This document shows, piece by piece, positions 8,256 to 17,938 of a stretch of DNA of 64,000 nucleotides. Position 1 is the first letter of the stretch; the number at the start of each line of letters is the position of its first letter. The DNA comes from Microvirga arabica. Lineage in GTDB: Bacteria > Pseudomonadota > Alphaproteobacteria > Rhizobiales > Beijerinckiaceae. Where the stretch lies: positions 29,701 to 93,700 of the forward strand of contig NZ_JAFBID010000019.1 of the NCBI RefSeq assembly GCF_016811235.1, read 5' to 3'. Both the position numbers and the translations under genes were made by a program. The notes under the pieces are model-generated. The model saw only the letters and a list, made by a program, of their open reading frames with translations. It was not told the origin of the DNA and did no database searches.

Positions 8256-9731
8256 ATGACGAAGAACTATATTGCGGGCGAGTGGCTTGCCGCGTCGGAG
8301 GCTTCGCCGAACATCAACCCGTCGAACACGCAGGACGTGGTGGGCGAGTTCGCCCGTGCCTCGGCGGCAGAAGCCGAGCGCGCGATTGCTGCAGCCTATG
8401 ACGCCTTCCCGGCCTGGTCGCGCTCCTCGATCCAGCAGCGCCACGATATCCTGAAAAGCGTCGGCGACGAGATCCTGGCCCGCAAGGAGGAACTCGGACG
8501 CCTCCTCTCCCGCGAAGAGGGCAAGACCCTGCCCGAGGGCATCGGAGAGGTCACCCGCGCGGCCCAGATCTTCCACTTCTTCGCCGGCGAGTGCCTGCGG
8601 CTGGCTGGTGAGAAGGTGCCGTCCGTGCGGCCGCTCATCGACGTGGAGATCACCCGCGAGCCGGTGGGCGTGATCGGCCTGATCACCCCCTGGAACTTCC
8701 CCATCGCCATCCCGGCCTGGAAGATTGCGCCTGCGCTGGCCTACGGCAACACCGTGGTGTTCAAGCCTGCCGAGCTGGTGCCGGGCTCCGCCCACGCGCT
8801 GTCCGAGATCATCATCCGGGCCGGCGTGCCGGCCGGCGTGTTCAACCTGGTGATGGGCAAGGGCTCGGTGGTCGGCGAGGCCATGCTGCAGAGCCCCAAG
8901 GTCTCGGCCATCTCGTTTACCGGCTCGGTGCCCACCGGACGCCGCGTGGCCCAGACCTGCATCACGGCCGATCCCATGAAGAAGCTGCAGCTGGAGATGG
9001 GCGGCAAGAACCCGATGGTCGTGCTCGACGACGCCGATCTCAAGGTGGCGGTGGAGTGCGCCGTCAACTCGGCGTTCTTCTCCACGGGCCAGCGCTGCAC
9101 CGCCTCCTCGCGGCTGATCGTGACCGAGGGCATTCACGACCGCTTCGTGGCCGCCATGCAGGAGCGCATGGCCGGCCTGGTGGTAGACGATGCCTTGAAG
9201 GCCGGCACGCATATCGGCCCGGTGGTGGATCAGGGCCAGCTCGACCAGGATCTGAAGTACATCCGCATCGGTCAGGAGGAGGGCGCCAAGCTGGTGGCCG
9301 GCGGCGACCTCCTGAAGCGCGACGCGCCCGGCTTCTACCTGGCGCCGGCCCTGTTCACGGAGGTGGACAACCGGATGCGGGTGGCGCGCGAGGAGATCTT
9401 CGGGCCTGTGGCCACGGTGATCCGAGCCAAGGATTATGACGAGGCGCTGGAGATTGCCAACGACACGCCGTTTGGGCTCTCATCCGGCATCTGCACCACG
9501 AGCCTGAAATATGCCTCGCACTTCAAGCGCAATGCGGAAGCCGGCATGGTGATGGTGAACCTGCCGACCGCCGGTGTGGACTACCACGTGCCGTTTGGCG
9601 GGCGCAAAGGCTCGTCCTATGGTCCGCGCGAGCAGGGCCGCTATGCTGCGGAGTTCTATACTACGGTGAAAACCGCCTATACCTTCGACGGAAACTCACC
9701 CTACGTGCCGAAGACCACCGCAAGCGAGTAA
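8256..9731 (+). CDS. Aldehyde dehydrogenase, likely 2-oxoglutarate semialdehyde dehydrogenase
   Basis: A 491-aa NAD(P)-dependent aldehyde dehydrogenase. The conserved elements are all present: TPWNFPIAIPAWK, KPAELVPGSA, the nucleotide-binding FTGSVPTG, the general-base glutamate in QLEMGGKNP, and the nucleophilic cysteine in GQRCTA. Placed directly after the AraD1-like gene (2-base gap), it most likely carries out the final step of a non-phosphorylating pentose or sugar-acid pathway, 2-oxoglutarate semialdehyde to 2-oxoglutarate. Succinate-semialdehyde dehydrogenase is the alternative by sequence alone. ATG 8256 is the natural start; the upstream extension lies within the previous gene. Confidence 0.9.
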   Translation: MTKNYIAGEWLAASEASPNINPSNTQDVVGEFARASAAEAERAIAAAYDAFPAWSRSSIQQRHDILKSVGDEILARKEELGRLLSREEGKTLPEGIGEVTRAAQIFHFFAGECLRLAGEKVPSVRPLIDVEITREPVGVIGLITPWNFPIAIPAWKIAPALAYGNTVVFKPAELVPGSAHALSEIIIRAGVPAGVFNLVMGKGSVVGEAMLQSPKVSAISFTGSVPTGRRVAQTCITADPMKKLQLEMGGKNPMVVLDDADLKVAVECAVNSAFFSTGQRCTASSRLIVTEGIHDRFVAAMQERMAGLVVDDALKAGTHIGPVVDQGQLDQDLKYIRIGQEEGAKLVAGGDLLKRDAPGFYLAPALFTEVDNRMRVAREEIFGPVATVIRAKDYDEALEIANDTPFGLSSGICTTSLKYASHFKRNAEAGMVMVNLPTAGVDYHVPFGGRKGSSYGPREQGRYAAEFYTTVKTAYTFDGNSPYVPKTTASE

Positions 9732-10138
9732 CCTCGTTCCTTCGAAGCGCGAAGCATTCCAGCCCCGGCATCTTCTTCATGAGAAGCCGGGGCTCTTAAC
9801 TTATGTAATTGGCTGGTGCTTGGGACCTTGGATTTTTCCGGATCAACAGGCGTCCCGGATGGCATTGGAGCCCATGAATCGGGCTCTCATTAACACTATC
9901 GACAAAACTCTGGCAGCTTTTTGCCATATCCATTGAACTTTGCCACGCGAACGCCATCATAGGCTTTCAAGAGAATTTCGCTTACACGCTCGAACTTCCA
10001 CAGTGTCAAACGTTGTTGCATGTCGAATCCAGACGAGTTGCCTCTGGAGTGTGAATTGTAACTTCATTGTTTTGGTTCAGGATGCTGTAAGTTCTTCGAG
10101 CTGATACGCGACACTCGGTTAATAGTAGAGAACTTAAT
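9732..10138. other. Intergenic region, 407 bases
   Basis: Holds the hairpin at 9761-9794 after the aldehyde dehydrogenase and then a comparatively AT-rich stretch (about 9890-10138) that must contain the promoter for the CYTH-like gene. I see no convincing -35/-10 pair, RNA gene or ORF. Confidence 0.6.
9761..9794 (+). terminator. Terminator-like hairpin after the aldehyde dehydrogenase gene
   Basis: A 9-bp stem (AGCCCCGGC, 9761-9769, with its complement 9786-9794) starts 29 bases after the stop codon. Only a short, interrupted T-run follows (CTTAACTT), so termination may be partial. Confidence 0.6.
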
Positions 10139-10936
10139 ATGGTTACTTCCAGGCGTTACCTCATTGCCTCTTCCCTTGCGCGGCTCATCCGCAAGGAGCG
10201 GGGTGGCAATCGTGTGACGGAAGGCCACTTCCCCAACCAGGCCGACCGCAGCTCGTTCGTGGTCGTCGAGGGTGACAAGGGCAGCCTCGTTCTGGTTCAC
10301 GCGAGCGCCAGCGGGCCCATCGAGGAGCGCACCGAGGTTCCGCGGGCTCATGCCGAGGCGCTTCTCGACGTCACGCCGGGCAAGCTCGACTACCTGCTTA
10401 CGCATCTGACGGTCGGCACCCGGGACATCCAGATCCTCCGCTTCGTGACGCCAGGTCCCCTCGACCTGATCTCCGTGTCCTTCGAGAGCGAGGATGAGGC
10501 CCGGGATTTCCGGCCGTTGTCCTGGTTCGGTGCGGATGTCACGACGGAGGTTCCTTATCAGAACCGCTCCATCGCACTGGAAGGCGCCCCTCAAGCGCCG
10601 GATGTGCCGATGTCGAATGCCGCTCTCAACAGCCTGCTCGATGCCCTGGAAAATCGCTATGTGGCGCCTCGGGGCTATACGGCACACCACGCACCTACCC
10701 GCAATCAGGCGGAGCAGGGCGGCGGTCAGCGCAACGCACCCCCTCCGCCGCCACCCGCGGCTCAGGCCAATGAGAGGCCTGCGGCCCCGCAGCGTGGTGT
10801 TCTGTCCAGGCCCGCTGCTCCGGCGGAAACTGACATGCATGAAGACGACAACAACGATGACAACGATCTGAACCTCAACATCGAGGATAACGTCATCCGC
10901 GAACTGGCCCGATCGCTCCGGCCTCAGCGCCGCTGA
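10139..10936 (+). CDS. Degenerate CYTH-domain protein with proline-rich linker and acidic tail
   Basis: A 265-aa protein. Residues about 1-150 resemble a CYTH (adenylate cyclase/thiamine triphosphatase) domain; the clearest match is FESEDEARDF followed by WFGADVTTEVPYQN, the usual ESEDEA..PWLGREVT..Y.N block. The N-terminal ExExK signature is missing, and the paired glutamates before SEDEA read serine, so metal and phosphate binding is probably lost. A proline-rich linker (PPPPPPAAQ) and a very acidic Asn/Asp tail (residues about 238-252) follow. Likely a binding or scaffold protein; function unknown. A strong terminator follows, so it is monocistronic. Confidence 0.75.
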   Translation: MVTSRRYLIASSLARLIRKERGGNRVTEGHFPNQADRSSFVVVEGDKGSLVLVHASASGPIEERTEVPRAHAEALLDVTPGKLDYLLTHLTVGTRDIQILRFVTPGPLDLISVSFESEDEARDFRPLSWFGADVTTEVPYQNRSIALEGAPQAPDVPMSNAALNSLLDALENRYVAPRGYTAHHAPTRNQAEQGGGQRNAPPPPPPAAQANERPAAPQRGVLSRPAAPAETDMHEDDNNDDNDLNLNIEDNVIRELARSLRPQRR

Positions 10937-10951
10937 TCCGGCTCATCCAGG

Positions 10952-10987
10952 AAAGCCCCCGATGACAGCATCGGGGGCTTTTTCTTT
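10952..10987. terminator. Strong bidirectional intrinsic terminator
   Basis: A 13-bp perfect stem (10952-10964 with 10969-10981) with loop ACAG, GC-rich in the middle and A/T at the ends, followed by TTTCTTT. It lies between the convergent CYTH-like and lytic transglycosylase genes. Confidence 0.9.
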
Positions 10988-11831
10988 AGCTCGGCAGCAC
11001 GATGCAGCTTCCTCCGGCCGAGCGGATATCCCGGCACATCTGCTCCGCCGCCTGGCGTGTGTCGGCAGGTGCGCGCACGCGATAGAAGGTTCTGGTTCCG
11101 CGGTAGCGCAGGCGCGTGCCGATGATCATCGGCCGCGTGTCCTTGATCAGGGACGCATAGGCCCCGCTCGCACGCCTGAAGCTTGCCAGCGCTTTGTCCT
11201 TCGAGAAGTTACCGGCAAGCTGAACGCCCCAGGGAGCGAAGGGAGCCTCGATGGTGTCGCCACGGCCGGGCACCCGCAGGGTGGCGACGATCTGCAGGCA
11301 TGTCTGTGGTTCGGTGCCGGATGCCTCCTGGCCTGCGTCCTTCCTGTCCCTTGCATCGGAAGCCCATTCCTCCGCCGAGCGGCCCGTGACGGCGACAACG
11401 TAATTCTGAGTCTCCGCCGGTAATCCCCCTCGACCGGCCAGCCATGAGGCGACACGCGCAGGGCCGCCGTTATAGGCAGCGGCCGCCAAGCCCAGATTGC
11501 CGAACTGCCCTGCAAGGTGCGCGATGAACTCCGCAGCCTTCGGAATGGCTTGCTCGGGATCGAAGGGATCGATCAACCCGCGCTCCTTGGCTGTGCCCGG
11601 CATGAACTGCGCGATGCCCTGCGCTCCCGCCGGGCTGACGACGTTCAGACGGAAGGAGCTTTCCTGCCAGATCAGCTTGGTGAGCAGGTCGCGCGGGATT
11701 TTTTGAGCCCGTGCGGAACCTTCGATCAGGCGGCATAGCGCCTGTTCGACCGTTTCGCCGGACGATTGAGCATTGGCGGAAACTGCGCTGCAGCAAAGAA
11801 GGATTCCGCAAAGCGCCAGCTGCAAGCGCAT
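10986..11831 (-). CDS. Secreted lytic transglycosylase with SLT and SPOR-like domains
   Basis: A 281-aa exported protein. A signal peptide is clear (MRLQLALCGILLCC..VSANA). The SLT fold covers residues about 30-150, with the catalytic glutamate in WQESSF, then GAQGIAQFMP and AAAYNGG. The C-terminal 80 residues (WGVQLAGNFSKDKALASF...FYRVRAP) look like a SPOR peptidoglycan-binding domain. It should cleave glycan strands in the periplasm, in cell-wall remodelling or to make room for envelope machines. ATG 11831 was preferred over the ORF start at 11891 because it puts the signal peptide at the N-terminus. No secretion system genes are nearby. Confidence 0.9.
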   Translation of the reverse strand: MRLQLALCGILLCCSAVSANAQSSGETVEQALCRLIEGSARAQKIPRDLLTKLIWQESSFRLNVVSPAGAQGIAQFMPGTAKERGLIDPFDPEQAIPKAAEFIAHLAGQFGNLGLAAAAYNGGPARVASWLAGRGGLPAETQNYVVAVTGRSAEEWASDARDRKDAGQEASGTEPQTCLQIVATLRVPGRGDTIEAPFAPWGVQLAGNFSKDKALASFRRASGAYASLIKDTRPMIIGTRLRYRGTRTFYRVRAPADTRQAAEQMCRDIRSAGGSCIVLPS

Positions 11832-11877
11832 GAATACCTCGGTTGAACGGGGACGTGTGACAACAGATTGCGCCAAG

Positions 11878-12345
11878 CTACAGATAGGCAATCATGCGCC
11901 CTGCCAAGAGCGTGACGATCCAGGCGAGGAGCGACACGAGAGCATAGGCACGGGCTTCCGGGAGGAGGAAACCGGCACGCAGGGCCGCTCCGAAGCGGGC
12001 ATGAAACAGCGCGACATTGATGAGGCCCAGAGCAATGAAGGCGAGCTTCACATAGAAGGCGGGGTTGGTTCCAAGCGCCCGGGCCTCCACGGCAAGGAGA
12101 AGCAGGCCTGTCGGGATCTGCAGAGCGAGACCCGCAGCCGCGAGGGGTATGGCGTAGCGTCCCACCTGCCAGGCATGCTTGCCACGTTCCGCCAGCACCT
12201 TCAGGTCGAAGATGGCGATGCCGCCGACCACGAAGGCGGCACCGAGCACATGCAGCAGGTTCGCGGCCGTATAAAGCCACGCGGAATGGCGCCCCGTATG
12301 GCCGAGCCAGGAGCCTTCCAAAGCTGCGAGCAGGTCGAGATACAT
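11878..12345 (-). CDS. Small four-helix membrane protein, unknown function
   Basis: A 155-aa protein with four predicted membrane segments (about 22-45, 62-85, 95-115, 132-152) and little else. It resembles uncharacterised integral membrane proteins, loosely like the CopD/DUF2214 type, with histidines in the first segments (LLHVLGAAF) that could bind heme or metal; that is inference. The secreted DUF6152-like gene ends 6 bases upstream, and in my memory the two families are often adjacent. No ribosome site is evident before ATG 12345, so coupling to the upstream gene is likely. Confidence 0.75.
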   Translation of the reverse strand: MYLDLLAALEGSWLGHTGRHSAWLYTAANLLHVLGAAFVVGGIAIFDLKVLAERGKHAWQVGRYAIPLAAAGLALQIPTGLLLLAVEARALGTNPAFYVKLAFIALGLINVALFHARFGAALRAGFLLPEARAYALVSLLAWIVTLLAGRMIAYL

Positions 12346-12351
12346 CAGGCG

Positions 12352-12705
12352 CTAGCGCAGTTCGTAGGTTTTGCCGTCGACGACGATACGCTCGGCCCTC
12401 ATTTCGGTTTCCGTGCGGGTGGAGGGGTAGCCCTCAACCCGGACTGACGTCCCAGGTTTGAGCATATCCGGATTCAGGCCTCGGGCGCTCATCCGGAAGG
12501 GCGGCGCCAGCACCGCGTCCCAGTTCTTGTTCTCGTGAGACACGACCACCGTCACGTGGGGGTTTTCCCAATTGGCCCGTTGGATATTGCTCGTGACCGA
12601 AACGAGCCGGCCCGCGTCGTAGCTCCCCCAGCCATGGTGCGCGACGGCGATGCCGCCTGTCAGAAGAGCGCCGGAGAAGAACAATCCGAACAGAGGATAT
12701 TTCAT
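12352..12705 (-). CDS. Secreted DUF6152-type protein
   Basis: A 117-aa protein with an N-terminal signal peptide (MKYPLFGLFFSGALL...AVAHHGW) and a small beta-rich domain containing HHGWGSYD, NPHVTVVV and VRVEGYPS. These match the DUF6152 family of exported proteins, whose role is not known to me. ATG 12705 chosen because TGGAGC precedes it; an ATG at 12720 is the alternative. It forms a two-gene unit with the small membrane protein downstream. Confidence 0.8.
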   Translation of the reverse strand: MKYPLFGLFFSGALLTGGIAVAHHGWGSYDAGRLVSVTSNIQRANWENPHVTVVVSHENKNWDAVLAPPFRMSARGLNPDMLKPGTSVRVEGYPSTRTETEMRAERIVVDGKTYELR

Positions 12706-12895
12706 GATCGTAGGCTCCATGATCCCGCAGACCGCTTATTCACGGCAGAGTTGGCTGCAGCATAGGCGCCGTCAAGACGCTGACGCGGAAAGGCCAAGCC
12801 TGATCATGGGATCGTGATGGGACGGGTGAGAGTCGCACCTCTGCCGATGCCGGATTATGCTTCAGCCTTACGAATCATCCCAGCTTGAGTGTGCC

Positions 12896-13195
12896 ATGCC
12901 GTCGATCCTGAAAGACCTCTGGAACCGCTTTGCAGGCGGAGGCGGTGCAACCGGCCGCGAGGAGCCTGCTGCCGAGGCCGTTGAGTACAAGGGCTTCCGC
13001 ATCCGTCCAGCGCCGTACTCGGCCAAAGGCGGCTTCCAAACGGCAGGGATCATAGAGAAGGAATCCGAGGCTGGGATGAAGGAGCACCGGTTCGTGCGGG
13101 CCGAAACGCATCCGAGCAAGGATGATGCTGCCGCCTTCGCGATCGCAAAGGGCAAGCAGATCATCGACGAGCAGGGCGACCGGATCTTCGGCTGA
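12896..13195 (+). CDS. HlyU-family protein
   Basis: A 99-aa protein with the HlyU-family core: YKGFRIRPAP, GIIEKE, KEHRFVRAETHPS and the C-terminal KGKQIIDEQGDRIF. The family name comes from Vibrio, but the alphaproteobacterial members are only annotated as transcriptional activators, and I see no helix-turn-helix in this sequence. ATG 12896 gives the conserved start MPSILKDLWNRF. The gene stands alone between divergent DUF6152 and the catalase gene. Confidence 0.8.
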   Translation: MPSILKDLWNRFAGGGGATGREEPAAEAVEYKGFRIRPAPYSAKGGFQTAGIIEKESEAGMKEHRFVRAETHPSKDDAAAFAIAKGKQIIDEQGDRIFG

Positions 13196-13422
13196 GCCAA
13201 AAGAATCGGCGGGCTCCGAACTTTTCCGGCGCTATCTGCGCTTGTGGAGAAACCAATGCCAATTCCGGATGTTGCCTTCGCGAACATGCGGCAGCCTGCT
13301 GGACAGCCAATTAGATAATCTGATCGGGACTTATAGAAATATCGATTGGTATTGATCGCCACCCGCCATTTAAGGTCTCCAGGGGGCGCATCGCAATCAG
13401 CCATTCCTCAAGGGAGAGAGCC

Positions 13423-15138
<1,716 letters not shown>

Positions 15139-15167
15139 CCCCTGCGGATAATCCAAGGATGAGGTGG

Positions 15168-15192
15168 AACGGGTCAGGCCTCCTGGCCCGTT
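15168..15192. terminator. Hairpin terminator between catalase and YihY genes
   Basis: An 11-bp stem with one G-T pair (15168-15178 with 15182-15192) and a 3-base loop, followed on the plus strand by CTTGTTTG. It overlaps the stop codon of the convergent yihY-like gene. Confidence 0.65.
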
Positions 15193-16064
15193 CTTGTTTG
15201 TGGCTCTGCCGTCCTGCGGCGTCCCCTTCGGCTCCCTCGGCTTTCCGCATAGGCCTTCGTGAACTCCGCGCCGAAGAGCAGGATCAGGGATGAATAATAG
15301 ATCCAGAGCAGGATCGTGATGATGGAGGCGGCGGCTCCGTAACTTGAGGCCACGTTGCTCTTGCCCAGATAGTAACCAATCAGGAACTTGCCGAGGGTGA
15401 ACAGGAGCGCGGTCACGAGGGATCCGGTCCAGACGTCGCTCCATTGAAGATCGACGGACGGCAGCAGCTTGAAGATCATCGCGAACAGCAGTGTGGCGAC
15501 CGCAAAGGCGACAAGACTGTTAAGGAACCGGAGGATGACAGTTGCGCCTGAGAAATTCGCCTCAAGATACGACCCGACGGCCGTGAGGCCCGTATCGATG
15601 ATTAAGGAAACGAGAAGCAGGAAACCGATGCCCAGCACCAGCGCGAGACTGATCAACCTGGTGCGGATGAAACTCATGACCCCATAGCTGGCAGGCGGTT
15701 TCGCCTTCCAGATGATGTTCAGGTCGTCCTGAAGCTCGACCACGGCTCCGGTCACCAGGAGCAGAAAGGTGATGATCCCGATCGTCATGCCGACGATGCC
15801 GGATCCGACATTGCTGGCGCTGGCAATCATCGCCTCAAGGGCCGAGGCTTCGTTGTTGCCGATCATGCCGCCGAGTTCCGCCACGATGGCGCCCTGTGCC
15901 GCATCCCGGCCGAAGGCAAGGCCGGCGACCGCAATGGCGGCGAGCAGCATCGGGGCCAGCGAAAAGACGGTGAAGAACGCAATGGAAGCGCCAAGGCTCA
16001 TGGCACGGTCGTTCCACCACCCTGCGAATGCCACCTTCAAGAGCTGCCATGTTTCGGAAAGCAT
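15174..16064 (-). CDS. YihY/BrkB-family inner membrane protein (copy 1)
   Basis: A 296-aa protein with about six membrane segments and the family signatures SLGASIAFFTVFSLAP near the start and GAEFTKAYAESRG near the end. YihY/BrkB proteins were once called ribonuclease BN, which is wrong; their function is unknown. The C-terminal tail is strongly basic (RRGRRR). ATG 16064 is preferred to an upstream in-frame start at 16106. It lies 59 bases downstream of the PRTase/kinase-like gene, in the same direction. A second, distant YihY paralogue occurs at 41416-42606. Confidence 0.88.
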   Translation of the reverse strand: MLSETWQLLKVAFAGWWNDRAMSLGASIAFFTVFSLAPMLLAAIAVAGLAFGRDAAQGAIVAELGGMIGNNEASALEAMIASASNVGSGIVGMTIGIITFLLLVTGAVVELQDDLNIIWKAKPPASYGVMSFIRTRLISLALVLGIGFLLLVSLIIDTGLTAVGSYLEANFSGATVILRFLNSLVAFAVATLLFAMIFKLLPSVDLQWSDVWTGSLVTALLFTLGKFLIGYYLGKSNVASSYGAAASIITILLWIYYSSLILLFGAEFTKAYAESRGSRRGRRRTAEPQTRTGQEA

Positions 16065-16123
16065 GCAAGAACCGATCCTGCCGGACGGATCGGTCCGGCC
16101 CCGCAAGTGTGTTGCCTTGGCGG

Positions 16124-17923
16124 TTAACTGGCCGGCGCTTCCTCTTGTTCCTGCAAAGGTTCAGAGCCTCCTCTGCGAGGCAATCGATTGTGGAGGAGAC
16201 CTTCATACCGATCGGCAGCCTGGCGCAGGCGGGTGACCTCCGGCCCTTCTCCCAATGCGCCTGCCGCCATCAAGTGGGCACCCAGCTGGAAGGCGAGATA
16301 GCAGGGAAGCATGAAGGCGAGCAGGGCCTGATCGACCGGACGACCGCTCTCCTGCTGCACGATATCGCACAGCCACGAGGCTTCGTCTTCGGAGAGGTTC
16401 AGCTCGACCATTGCGCCTGCAACGTCCCAGCTCACGTCCTGATGGCCGACAAGGTCATGAGCAGCGCTATGATCGAGCGCATCCGTCTTGATCAGCCTGT
16501 CGCCTGAAACGAGCCATTCCCAGGCATGCAGGCGATTGTCGGTACAGACCCGGTGCACCTTGCCCGTGAGGCTGCTCGGATCCGCCAGCGACTGTTCCAG
16601 GGCCGCGGCCACGGTGTCCCCGAGAGCTTGACCCATGTTGTAGACCGCCATCCGGCGCAGCTCACCGAGGGAGGCTCCCTGATGCTCGACTGCTGGGAAG
16701 AGCCGGGCGCGGAAGCCCAGATAGGCTCCGACCTGCTCGACCAAGCTCTTGCGGCTGACGGGAGCCTGATCGAGGCTATCCAGCTCCTCGTGCCAGCGCT
16801 CAATAAGGAAACCATGGCGGCAGCCGGCCGGCTCCGGCGTGAAACCCGCCTGGTGAAGCTGGCGGGCTATCTGGAGCTTCCGTGCGCCGATCTCGCCTAA
16901 GCCCACAAACTTGACCAGCCATGCCGTGCCGTTCGCCCGCGCCAGGAACTTGCGCCGTTCCTGCTGAATGTTAGCCGGCGGCCACGAGCCTTCGTCCTGG
17001 TAGCGCCGTGATCGCCAGGCTCCTCCCGAGATCTCCTCCAGAGGTCGATCCAATGGACCGAGGAGGTATTCCAGCCAGCTCTCAAGGCAGTGTGCAGGCG
17101 ACCCGCGCAGCAGGAGGTCGTCCATGCTGACGAAGTGGCGTGGAGCGGAGCTCCACCGTGCTCGGTGCCTGTCGCTGGCCTGTGGGCCGAGCGCATTGCC
17201 GTGGCTTGGGAAGAAGTGGATCCGCTCCCGCGAGATTCCGGCCGCCTCCAGCCAGTCGGCGACCGCACCAAACGAGCTGCCGGACAGGCCCGGGCCCTCG
17301 TCAACGATTGCGAAGGTTTTTCGGCTCTCAGATGTAAGGCTCCTCGTCAGGTCCGGATCCACCCTCACTTCTCGCCCGAAAGGGTGGCCGACGGGGCGCA
17401 GGGTGATGGGAGCATGAGCGCCGAGTTCTGCCGCCACGAGGGCGCTCAGGCCGGTTCCAATGCTGCGGATGCCGACGACCTGGGTGTCCGAACCCAGGCC
17501 TGAAGCCTTGGCTGCTTCAAGGTAGCTTTCCGGATAGAGCGCATAGAAGGCATAGCCTTCCGCCTGCTTGGTCCGAATGGTTTGCGACGGATCGAACCCG
17601 TGCAGCGTCTCGAAGAAGGTCGGGGGCAAAGGAGTAGGCTGCCCGAAGCCGCTGCGCCAGGACTCTCTGATCGCGCGGGCGAGGACGGAAAGGCATTCCA
17701 TCCCTGCTGCATGATCCTTGGTCCAGGCATCGAAGCCGCGCTCGTGGAATTCCGCGTCGATCATGCCTTGGACAAGTTCGCTTGTGCTGATGAAGGCCGT
17801 GACGAGAGCCCCATGCCGCTCGATGCCGGGTGGCATTGAGGAGGCCTGAGACAGGAGGCTCGTGACGGCGGCCTGCTTGGCTTCAACCGTCTCGTCTCGT
17901 TCAATGTCGCCGTAGACCAGCAT
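16124..17923 (-). CDS. Large protein joining a phosphoribosyltransferase-like and an APH/kinase-like region
   Basis: A 599-aa cytoplasmic protein I do not recognise by name. Residues about 125-290 resemble a phosphoribosyltransferase: VVGIRSIGTGLSALVAAEL, TLRPVGHPFGREV, and a PRPP-loop-like FAIVDEGPGLSGSS (204-217). Residues about 325-505 resemble an aminoglycoside-phosphotransferase-like kinase: AWLVKFVGLGEIGARK, then TDNRLHAWEWLV (461-472) and IKTDALDH..DVSWDVAG (478-503). The expected HxDxxxxN catalytic motif is only partly kept (CTDNRLHA), so kinase activity is doubtful. It follows the alcohol dehydrogenase gene by 15 bases. Substrate unknown. Confidence 0.75.
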   Translation of the reverse strand: MLVYGDIERDETVEAKQAAVTSLLSQASSMPPGIERHGALVTAFISTSELVQGMIDAEFHERGFDAWTKDHAAGMECLSVLARAIRESWRSGFGQPTPLPPTFFETLHGFDPSQTIRTKQAEGYAFYALYPESYLEAAKASGLGSDTQVVGIRSIGTGLSALVAAELGAHAPITLRPVGHPFGREVRVDPDLTRSLTSESRKTFAIVDEGPGLSGSSFGAVADWLEAAGISRERIHFFPSHGNALGPQASDRHRARWSSAPRHFVSMDDLLLRGSPAHCLESWLEYLLGPLDRPLEEISGGAWRSRRYQDEGSWPPANIQQERRKFLARANGTAWLVKFVGLGEIGARKLQIARQLHQAGFTPEPAGCRHGFLIERWHEELDSLDQAPVSRKSLVEQVGAYLGFRARLFPAVEHQGASLGELRRMAVYNMGQALGDTVAAALEQSLADPSSLTGKVHRVCTDNRLHAWEWLVSGDRLIKTDALDHSAAHDLVGHQDVSWDVAGAMVELNLSEDEASWLCDIVQQESGRPVDQALLAFMLPCYLAFQLGAHLMAAGALGEGPEVTRLRQAADRYEGLLHNRLPRRGGSEPLQEQEEAPAS

Positions 17924-17938
17924 CGAGGCTGCCGGGCT

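Noticed and set aside
8250..9212. A 320-codon minus-strand ORF opposite the aldehyde dehydrogenase
   Set aside because: Shadow ORF rich in His/Arg/Gly, with no start signals.
13196..13422. Possible OxyR-type ladder upstream of the catalase
   Set aside because: The AT-rich patch near 13300-13355 does not give the ATAG-N7-CTAT spacing.
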